A stretch of 61,141 nucleotides of DNA from a virus, in the IMG/VR virus record IMGVR_UViG_3300050127_000013, positions 1 through 61,141 of that record; one strand, given 5' to 3'. Below are positions 39,452 to 47,135 of the stretch, piece after piece; within the stretch, counting starts at the first letter, position 1, and every line of letters begins with the position of its first letter. The notes below the pieces were generated by a model, which had not been told where the DNA came from, did no database searches, and saw only the letters and a list, made by a program, of their open reading frames with translations. Made by a program: the position numbers and the translations under genes.

Positions 39452-42406
39452 ATGCCGGACATCCTGTTTGCCGTGGAGTCGGCTGAAAGTCGAAGCCTTC
39501 CCCTAAACGCGCAGCGGCTCGTCAACTTCTTCTCTGAGAAAGAACCACAGGGCGCGAAATCGCAGACGCCGCTATTTGGCGCTCCTGGTCAGTCGGCGTT
39601 TGCTGACACTTCGACCATCGTCGGTGCAATCGCTGCACTCGGCACGATCACGCCTGGTTCTGGTTATGGTTCTGGAACGTACAGTAGTGTTCCCTTGACG
39701 GGCGGCTCTGGCAGCGGCGCTATCGCGACTATCACGATTGGCGGCGGTGCGGTTACCGCGGTTGTCATCACCACGGCCGGCATCAATTATCTGGTCTACG
39801 ACGTGCTCTCGGCGTCAAGCGCGAATATCGGCGGAACTGGATCGGGATTTTCTGTTCCAGTGGCGACGATCGGTAATCAGGGAATAGACAACGCATCGAT
39901 TACGGACGAAGGGGCATATAGAGATCAATTCAATGTTTCGAATATCCCGCTGACGAGCGGCTCTGGGACTGGGGCCACGGCGAATATTGCTAGTACACCC
40001 GTCGGTTTCTACTACTCTGTACTTTCAATCACGATTGTTAATCCAGGCGTCAACTATAAGGTCGGCGATATTGTATCGGCAGACCTTGGGGCTTACAGTC
40101 CGGTAGTAAATTTCACGGCACGGGTGAGCACGCTCGGCGGCGGCAACATAGTCACGCTCGGGGCCATCACCGGCGGTTCCGACTACGTTGATACGACAAG
40201 CTATTTTGCCAATGTGCCGCTGACCGGCGGAACTGGTTCCGGGGCGACCGGTAACATCACGCTCAGCAACGGCTCGGTCAGCACTGTCGCGGTCAATAAT
40301 CCCGGCATCAATTATCTGGTCTACGACACGCTGTCGGCCGCACTCGGCACTGTCGCGACACTCGGCACGATCGCGCCCGGCACCGGTTACGTGGTCGGTT
40401 CCTACACCAACGTCCCGTTGACGAGCGGAACGGGAACTGGTGCAGCGGCCTCCATTACCGTGACCAACGTGATTGCGACGCTCGGTAGCATCACCGGAGG
40501 GTCGAGCTACGTCAACGGTTCCTACACCAACGTGCCGCTTACCGGCGGAACGGGAACGGGAGCAACGGCGAATATCACCGTCGCCGGTAACGCGGTCACT
40601 GTCGTAACAATCGTCAATCGCGGATCCGGCTATGCCGCCTCCGATTCACTCTCTGCTTCAAATTCACATCTCGGCGGTGCCGGTTCTGGATTCGCGGTTC
40701 CAGTCGCGACCGTCACACCCGGCGTCACCACCGTCACTATCACGGCAACCGGCTTTGGCTATGCGGTTAATGACGTTCTGTCGGCTTCCAATGCCAATCT
40801 CGGCGGCACCGGTTCGGGGTTCTCCGCTGTCGTCGCGACCATTGGTGGCGGCTCGGGTTTCGCCGTTCCCGTCGTTGCAATCAACACCGTCGGGCCAATC
40901 CGCGGCTCGTGGGTGCGGCAGGACGTTCCCTACGTCGTCGCCGGCAATTCGCTTTATCAACTCGGTCAAACGACGACCGGGATTTATAACAATGTTCCGC
41001 TGACGGGAGGGATAGGGAGCGGAGCGGCAGCCAATATTACTATCATCGCAGGCGTGGTAACCGCTGTTGCCGTCACGGCGGCGGGCGTCAATTATGAAGT
41101 TGGCGATGTGCTGTCCGCGCCACTTGGCGGAGGTACGGGATTCTCGGTTTCCGTCGTCACGCTCACTGGGACCGGGATTGCAACGCTCGGCGCAATCGCC
41201 GGAGGATTAAACTATCAGGTTGGCACCGTTGCACTTGTAGGAAGCAATATCGGAGACACCGACATCGTCAGCATGTCGGACAACGGCTTCCAGCTTTGCA
41301 TCGTCAGCGCGCAGGCACAGGCTGGATGGATACTCGACACCAATCCGCAATCTGCGACTTATGGATTTCAGCAGATAACCGATCCTGCGTTCTACCCAGC
41401 CGCTACGGTGTCGTTCTTTGACGGCTATTTCGTGTTTGATCGCATGGGGACGAATGAGTTTTTCCTATCGAATCTGTACGACGGGACGACTTACAACGCG
41501 CTCGATTTTGCGTCCGCCGAGTCGCAGCCGGATTTCGTCACCGGGACCATACAAAATCTGCAACTGCTATTTGTCATTTGCCAAGCGCACCTTGAACTCT
41601 GGTACGACGCCGGTGCTTTCCCTTTTCCGTTCGCACGCTATACCGGCGCCGGCATCAGCTATGGATGCGTCTCGCCGCAGACCATCATCAAGCAGGACGG
41701 TGCTATCTTCTTTCTCGGTGCGGACAAGATTTTCTACCGTTTGCAATCGACGGTGCCGATCAGGGTCAGCACGCACGCGATGGAGCACATCATCGCGCAG
41801 GACCGCAACGTTGCGGAGGCGCATTGCTTCACTTTTACGCTGGAGGGTCACAAGATGGTGGTTCTCCAATTGCCAGCCTCACAGCGCACGCTCATATTCG
41901 ACATCTCGACTAACCGTTGGCACGAGCGAGAATCGTGGACATCGACCAATACATCGCTCGGGCTATGGCGTCCTAGCACGGCGTTTGTAGCGTTCAACAA
42001 CACCTATCTCGGTGATGGTTTTAACGAGAAAGTCAATCTGCTTGACTGGACGGTATATACCGAATTGGGCAATACAATCAGGGGGTTAGCCTATTCTATC
42101 CCATACCATCAAGATCGAAAGCGGCTGTTCGTTTCGCGCTTTGAACTTGATATTCAGGCCGGTGTCGGAACGGCGAGTGGTGCGGGTTCTAATCCGCAGA
42201 TCATGCTCAGTTGGTCTGTTGACGGTGCTCAGACGTTCGAGCCGCTTCAATTCTGGCGATCAATGGGCAAGATAGGGCAATACCTGACGCGGCTACGATG
42301 GCTGCGCATGGGGAACGGGAGGCAATTCGTTTTTTGTCTGACGGTGACCGATCCGGTGCCACGCGTTATCATAAGCGCACACGCCGACATCAGCATCGGG
42401 ATGTAA
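39452..42406 (+). CDS. P22 gp10-like tail hub with inserted beta-repeats, 984 aa
   Basis: Residues 1-55 (SRSLPLNAQRLVNFFSEKEP, GAPGQSAFAD) and about 480-505 (GPIRGSWVRQDVPYVVAGNS) match the start of gp10-like hubs, as does everything from about 590 (VSMSDNGFQLCIV, SNLYDGTTYNALDFASAESQ) to the end. Between them are two insertions of tandem repeats, about 60-480 and 507-590, built on YTNVPLTGGTGTGA and YLVYDTLSA units. P22 gp10 has 472 aa, so the excess is these repeats. Confidence 0.8.
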   Translation: MPDILFAVESAESRSLPLNAQRLVNFFSEKEPQGAKSQTPLFGAPGQSAFADTSTIVGAIAALGTITPGSGYGSGTYSSVPLTGGSGSGAIATITIGGGAVTAVVITTAGINYLVYDVLSASSANIGGTGSGFSVPVATIGNQGIDNASITDEGAYRDQFNVSNIPLTSGSGTGATANIASTPVGFYYSVLSITIVNPGVNYKVGDIVSADLGAYSPVVNFTARVSTLGGGNIVTLGAITGGSDYVDTTSYFANVPLTGGTGSGATGNITLSNGSVSTVAVNNPGINYLVYDTLSAALGTVATLGTIAPGTGYVVGSYTNVPLTSGTGTGAAASITVTNVIATLGSITGGSSYVNGSYTNVPLTGGTGTGATANITVAGNAVTVVTIVNRGSGYAASDSLSASNSHLGGAGSGFAVPVATVTPGVTTVTITATGFGYAVNDVLSASNANLGGTGSGFSAVVATIGGGSGFAVPVVAINTVGPIRGSWVRQDVPYVVAGNSLYQLGQTTTGIYNNVPLTGGIGSGAAANITIIAGVVTAVAVTAAGVNYEVGDVLSAPLGGGTGFSVSVVTLTGTGIATLGAIAGGLNYQVGTVALVGSNIGDTDIVSMSDNGFQLCIVSAQAQAGWILDTNPQSATYGFQQITDPAFYPAATVSFFDGYFVFDRMGTNEFFLSNLYDGTTYNALDFASAESQPDFVTGTIQNLQLLFVICQAHLELWYDAGAFPFPFARYTGAGISYGCVSPQTIIKQDGAIFFLGADKIFYRLQSTVPIRVSTHAMEHIIAQDRNVAEAHCFTFTLEGHKMVVLQLPASQRTLIFDISTNRWHERESWTSTNTSLGLWRPSTAFVAFNNTYLGDGFNEKVNLLDWTVYTELGNTIRGLAYSIPYHQDRKRLFVSRFELDIQAGVGTASGAGSNPQIMLSWSVDGAQTFEPLQFWRSMGKIGQYLTRLRWLRMGNGRQFVFCLTVTDPVPRVIISAHADISIGM

Positions 42407-42407
42407 G

Positions 42408-42920
42408 ATGGCCGGGACTCCTCCGACTCTGCCTCCGTTTTCCTTCGGGCCATTCGTTAGCCCAAGCGGTGTATTAACCGCAGCGGCCCTAAACTTCCTT
42501 CAACAATTATGGGCAGCGGCTTTTGCTGGTGGTGGCATCACGCCTGGCATATTTCTACTTGGCTATTCGGATGCGATCAATTTCAACGTTGCTGGGGACA
42601 AACCAATTACCCTGTCGATTCCGGCTGGCGCGATCGGCTGGCACGCTGCGCTCGGCCTGGTCTATGGAACGAGCGGCAGCTTCTCAACGGCGAAGGCTGG
42701 GCTTTATTCGCTCGCGTTTACGCAAGGAACCGTGCTTCTGGGCCAGACGGCACTTTCGGGCATTACCGCGACAGGAATCAACACGCCCGGAGCCACAACG
42801 AACTTAACCCCCGGCACAACAGCCATATGGAACTATTCGACGCTCTATCTCAACGTTGGAACTGCCCAAGGGGCCACGTCTCAAGGAAATTTCTACCTCT
42901 TCGGCTATCCAGCCTACTAG
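42408..42920 (+). CDS. Small virion protein, 170 aa
   Basis: It starts 1 bp after the tail hub (MAGTPPTLPPFSFGPFVSPS). It contains a helix (AAALNFLQQLWAAAFAGGG) and a beta-rich half with Gly/Ser/Thr. It may be a tail hub partner. No family is recognised. Confidence 0.75.
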   Translation: MAGTPPTLPPFSFGPFVSPSGVLTAAALNFLQQLWAAAFAGGGITPGIFLLGYSDAINFNVAGDKPITLSIPAGAIGWHAALGLVYGTSGSFSTAKAGLYSLAFTQGTVLLGQTALSGITATGINTPGATTNLTPGTTAIWNYSTLYLNVGTAQGATSQGNFYLFGYPAY

Positions 42921-42999
42921 CCAATGGCCTCTACCGCGTGGTAAAAGACGACACGGACGAAGGCACGGCGTCCCCTCCGAACAGGAAGTTAGGAACGCT

Positions 43000-44055
43000 G
43001 TGGCCGCGCCGTTCATCGTCTTTTCGCTGCCGAGGTCGCGGTCCGCTTGGATCGCGCGGTTTCTATCCTACGGCGGAAGGCGATGCGGTCATGATCTTGC
43101 GACTGAATGCGCGTCGCTCGACGAACTCACTGGGCACTTCCACGGCGAATATGCTGGGACGGCGGAAACGGGGGCGGTAATCGGATGGCGCGCGCTACGT
43201 CGGCGGTTGCCCGACGCTAGAATTGCCGTCGTTCGACGCCCTGTCGGCTATATTCACGCTAGCCTATCGCGCTTTGGTCTGGGCTCTCAGGCGCTCATGG
43301 ACGAATTGATAAAGCGCGATGCGATGCTTGATGAGTTAGCTCGCGTGCCTGGGGTCAAGTCGTTCACGTTCGCTCAACTCAACGGCATTGAAGCGTGCCG
43401 CGCGCTGTTCGAGCATTGCCTTGGCGTGCCGTTCGATTGGAAATGGTGGCAGGGACTCGCCGACGTGAACGTACAGGTCAATGTTCATGAGCGGTTGCAC
43501 TTCCTCGCGGCAAACCGAAAACGCATCGAAGCCTTAAAGCGGGAGGCGGCTTTTGAAGAAAACAATCACATCTCCCATATCGTCATTGGATCGGAACCGT
43601 GGGATTCGTTGTGGCCAGAGATCGATGCGCTGTTCGCCGAACACTTCAACGAGGTTGAGGGCGACTTAGCGGTGAATCGCCCCTACAAACTCGACGAACC
43701 GGCAATGCGAGCGATGAATACGGCTGGGATGCTCCGCATTATTACGGCCCGCGTCGACGGCATTTTGGCCGGCTATTGCATGTGGCAGGTGACGCCGGAT
43801 GTCGAAAGTGCCGGGATGCTCATCGCGCAGCATGGGCCGTGGTTCGTCCGAAAAGTCCACGCGCACCTGATGCTCGGTCCGAAGCTGTTTAACGCTTCGC
43901 TCGTAGATTTGCGCGCGCTCGGTGTCAAGAACGCCTTCCCGCATCATCGCTTGCAGGGGCGCGGGGCGAAACTCGGTGCGTTTTTCCGGCGTCTCGGTGC
44001 TGTCGAAACTCAGCGAACATATTCGTTATGGCTAGGAGAGACGCAGCATGCCTAG
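43000..44055 (+). CDS. Sulfotransferase-like P-loop and GNAT-like fusion protein, 351 aa
   Basis: A GTG at 43000 gives MAAPFIVFSLPRSRSAWIAR. FSLPRSRSAW resembles the 5'-phosphate loop of sulfotransferases and IAVVRRPVGYIHASLSRFG the 3'-phosphate motif. The C-terminal 130 residues (AMRAMNTAGMLRIITARVDG, ILAGYCMWQVTP, LVDLRALGVKNAFPHHRLQG) look like a GNAT acyltransferase. Location between tail hub and ejection genes is odd for an enzyme. It may modify host surface or virion components. Domain calls are by pattern only. Confidence 0.65.
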   Translation: MAAPFIVFSLPRSRSAWIARFLSYGGRRCGHDLATECASLDELTGHFHGEYAGTAETGAVIGWRALRRRLPDARIAVVRRPVGYIHASLSRFGLGSQALMDELIKRDAMLDELARVPGVKSFTFAQLNGIEACRALFEHCLGVPFDWKWWQGLADVNVQVNVHERLHFLAANRKRIEALKREAAFEENNHISHIVIGSEPWDSLWPEIDALFAEHFNEVEGDLAVNRPYKLDEPAMRAMNTAGMLRIITARVDGILAGYCMWQVTPDVESAGMLIAQHGPWFVRKVHAHLMLGPKLFNASLVDLRALGVKNAFPHHRLQGRGAKLGAFFRRLGAVETQRTYSLWLGETQHA

Positions 44056-44752
44056 TCTTACAATTAGCGCAGCGATTCTCGGTGCTGGTGCGTTAACCGC
44101 AGGGGCTGGCGTAACGGGCTCTGTGCTATCCGCTGACGCGCAGAAGTCGGCAGCGCAGACCGCAGCAAACACCCAACTCAGCATCTTCGGTCAGACGCAG
44201 GCTAATCTTGCTCCTTACAATCAAGTCGGCCAAAGCGCGGTATCTCAATTGGCCTCTCTGTTCGGTCTTGGGACCGGGGGTGCCGCAGGAACTGGGCCGA
44301 CAGCAGCCACCGCTGCTAACGCTACGTCGGCGCTTACGAATTATCCCGGCTACAAGTTCGGCTTGCAACAGGGCAACTTAGCCCAACAGCAAAGTGCAGC
44401 GTCGCAAGGCACTTTGCTTTCCGGCGCTCAACTTCAGGCGGCGCAGCAGTACGGCCAGAACTACGCCATGCAGAATGCGTGGAGTCCGTATGTCTCGCAA
44501 CTCGATACGCTTGCCAATCAGGGTGAGAACGCGGCGGCTACCACCGGTCAAGTTGGTGCCACCACTGGTACGAGCGTAGCAAATAGCCAGCTCGCTTCCG
44601 GGCAGGCGACGGCCAGCGGAATCGCCGGAGCTACTAATCAGGTCACCGGAGGAATCCAGAGCGGATTGCTGGCTTCTCTGCTTGCTAACAGTCAGCAAAA
44701 TCAAAATAACACGGGAATAATACCCGGATCCATCACTGGAGGGTTGTCGTGA
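44048..44752 (+). CDS. Internal virion / DNA ejection protein (P22 gp7-like), 234 aa
   Basis: MPSLTISAAILGAGALTAGA, then an Ala/Gln/Ser-rich body with NYPGYKFGLQQGNLAQQQSA, the hallmark of small ejection proteins of many podophages. It overlaps the previous gene by 8 bp. Known for the class: it is carried in the head and enters the cell envelope with the DNA. Confidence 0.85.
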   Translation: MPSLTISAAILGAGALTAGAGVTGSVLSADAQKSAAQTAANTQLSIFGQTQANLAPYNQVGQSAVSQLASLFGLGTGGAAGTGPTAATAANATSALTNYPGYKFGLQQGNLAQQQSAASQGTLLSGAQLQAAQQYGQNYAMQNAWSPYVSQLDTLANQGENAAATTGQVGATTGTSVANSQLASGQATASGIAGATNQVTGGIQSGLLASLLANSQQNQNNTGIIPGSITGGLS

Positions 44753-44964
44753 AACCAGCAATGCCGAAGGTCAAAAAGGCGATGAGCGTAAAGCCTCGTC
44801 GTCCATTTGGTTTGCGCGCGGCGTTTGGCAGCGGCAAGCAAGCATTCAACGATCCGAAATCGATGGTGGCTCCGGACCAAGCATTCAGTGGCGCTATGGC
44901 GATGCCTCAAGGCGAATCGTCCACCGCGCCAATGACGCCGCCAGTACCGATGCCGCAGGGCTGA
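44749..44964 (+). CDS. Small Pro/Met-rich protein, 71 aa
   Basis: Basic start (MKPAMPKVKKAMSVKPRRPF), Pro/Met-rich end (GESSTAPMTPPVPMPQG). It overlaps the upstream gene by 4 bp and is 14 bp before the next. It may be an ejection co-factor; unrecognised. Confidence 0.65.
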   Translation: MKPAMPKVKKAMSVKPRRPFGLRAAFGSGKQAFNDPKSMVAPDQAFSGAMAMPQGESSTAPMTPPVPMPQG

Positions 44965-44978
44965 CCGGATAATCTGTC

Positions 44979-47132
44979 ATGGCCGATCAATCAGTTGCGC
45001 TTCAAATAAAAACGCCAGATATGGCGACGCCGTTGCGTGAGGCCCAGGATTACGAGGTTGGGCAGACCAATTTGGCGGCCGGTCAGACCAAATTGCAAAT
45101 GCTCAACCGGGAGAACTCCGGACAAGACATTCAGTATCGCAGCCAGCTCATCCGCGACGCGGCTGCACATGCTCTCGACGCCGATAGCTGGGATTCGGCG
45201 ATGAATGCGGCAGCCCAGAAAGGGGCACCAGAGGCTTCCCAGTACGTCGGCCGCTACACGCCGCTCCTTCAGCAACGGTTATTCGACGCCTATGGGGGAG
45301 CGCCGCAGGGCACACCAGGGGGTGTTGGTGCTGCACCTTCTAATGCAGCGGCAACGCCCACCGAAGCACTCGACCGCATGTATCAGAACGTTCCTCCGGC
45401 GCAGATCGCTCAAAGCCTGCAAAAGAACAACATGATCCTTGGTGTGCTGGCTACGGTGAAGGATCAGCAGAGCCAAGATGCGGCAGTCCAGAGGCTGACC
45501 GCTATGGGGATTCCAGCGGCGCAGTTCTTAGGCCAAAATTACAACCCTTTGAATATCGTCAATCTGTATAACCAGACGCAGCAGAGGATGGCGTATCTTC
45601 AGAACCGCGTCGCCGGAGCCTCTACTGGCGCTCCCAATCCGCAAGTCAAAACCGACATGCAAGTCGTCGGCGGTGTCGGTTATGATCCTTACAATGCTGG
45701 AAAACCGCTGACGCCTCCGGTTCAGAAGCCGGTTCCAGATGCGTTTGGACCGAACGGAGAGCCTATCTTCTACACTGAGCAGGGCGGTCTTGTTCGTCCC
45801 GGTTCTGGCACGGTTGGTCCAGACGTCGCCGCCGCGCGTATCGACCGGACGGAGAACGCTACTGGCGATCCAAACGCGAAGAACCCACGATCAACGGCCA
45901 CGGGAAACGGCCAGTTCATTGATTCGACATGGCTCGATACGGTCAAGGAAGCACGCCCGGAGCTTGCAAAATCTCTCAACGATAAGCAATTGCTTGCGCT
46001 GCGTTCCGACCCGCAATTCTCAGCCGATATGACTGCGGCACTTGCGACAAAGAACGCGGGGGCGCTATCAGACGCCAAACTTCCGGTAACGACAGCTTCG
46101 CTCGCGCTTGCCCATAGATTCGGAATGGATGGCGCGACCAAAATATTGAACGCGGCACCGAACACGCCGATGGAGCAACTTGTTTCTCCGGACGTATTGA
46201 AGGCAAACCCTGAACTCAAAGGGCAGACCGCGGGTGGCGTAGCGCAGGGATTGATGCGCCAGGTCGGCAATGATCCGGTGACGACCGACCAACAGCAGAT
46301 TTTCCACAAGGGCCAGTTCGATAAACCGCAGTTGGTCGAAACCGATGATGGGAAAGGCGGTACGAACCGCGTCCTAGCGCAGCAGAACAACCGCACCGGT
46401 CAATGGGTAACTGCGGACGATAAGAGAACGCCGATCGACTCCACCAACATGGTTATCATTCCAGAATCAATGGGTGCCGGCGGTGGCGGCCGCTTCGCTG
46501 GTCAGGTGATCCGCATCATGACCAGTGCCAAGCAAGCGACAGCCGAACTCGGCAATCTTGTGCAACTGCCTCTCGATTCATCGAGCGGCTGGTTCATGGG
46601 CGCTCAGAATCGGACTCCTACATCGATCATCGGCGCGACTAAGCAAGTTCTCGCCCAGAAAGTGACTGATCAAGAAGTCCAGGATTTCAATACGTCCATC
46701 GTTGGCATGGGCAAGGCGCTCGCAAGCTTGGAAAGCGGCGGTATGCAAACCAACCAAGCTTTGATCGGTCAGTTCGACAGACTTGCTCTCCAAACGGGTG
46801 ATACAAATTTCACCAAGATGCGCAAGCTTGCGACCATGCGGCAGGATGCCGAGAACGCTATCGAATCAGTTCTGACGAGTCCGCTGCTAGGCAAACAACA
46901 AAAAGAGTTCGCGCAGGGGCTAATTGCTGATCTTCGCAACGCCGTCCCGTTCTCCCCAAACGACGTGACTATGTTGGAACGGAGCAAAAAGCCCGGCGCT
47001 ACGATGGGCGACTTTGCTAAGAGCCAAGGTCTAGCGCCGCAGTTCGTCGCTGGACAAACCTATACGGACGCGAAGGGAAACACCGCTACTTACGGCGGCA
47101 AGGACAGCTCCGGAAAGGACGTTTGGAAGTAA
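44979..47132 (+). CDS. Ejection protein with lytic transglycosylase-like domain, 717 aa
   Basis: Residues about 285-370 carry RIDRTENATGDPNAKNPRST, TATGNGQFIDSTWLDTV and LALRSDPQFSADMTA, the pattern of virion-associated lysozyme-fold transglycosylases (catalytic Glu in RTEN). Flanking parts are Gln/Ala-rich and helical. It would open peptidoglycan during DNA entry. It is the second of three ejection proteins. Confidence 0.82.
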   Translation: MADQSVALQIKTPDMATPLREAQDYEVGQTNLAAGQTKLQMLNRENSGQDIQYRSQLIRDAAAHALDADSWDSAMNAAAQKGAPEASQYVGRYTPLLQQRLFDAYGGAPQGTPGGVGAAPSNAAATPTEALDRMYQNVPPAQIAQSLQKNNMILGVLATVKDQQSQDAAVQRLTAMGIPAAQFLGQNYNPLNIVNLYNQTQQRMAYLQNRVAGASTGAPNPQVKTDMQVVGGVGYDPYNAGKPLTPPVQKPVPDAFGPNGEPIFYTEQGGLVRPGSGTVGPDVAAARIDRTENATGDPNAKNPRSTATGNGQFIDSTWLDTVKEARPELAKSLNDKQLLALRSDPQFSADMTAALATKNAGALSDAKLPVTTASLALAHRFGMDGATKILNAAPNTPMEQLVSPDVLKANPELKGQTAGGVAQGLMRQVGNDPVTTDQQQIFHKGQFDKPQLVETDDGKGGTNRVLAQQNNRTGQWVTADDKRTPIDSTNMVIIPESMGAGGGGRFAGQVIRIMTSAKQATAELGNLVQLPLDSSSGWFMGAQNRTPTSIIGATKQVLAQKVTDQEVQDFNTSIVGMGKALASLESGGMQTNQALIGQFDRLALQTGDTNFTKMRKLATMRQDAENAIESVLTSPLLGKQQKEFAQGLIADLRNAVPFSPNDVTMLERSKKPGATMGDFAKSQGLAPQFVAGQTYTDAKGNTATYGGKDSSGKDVWK

Positions 47133-47135
47133 CCG

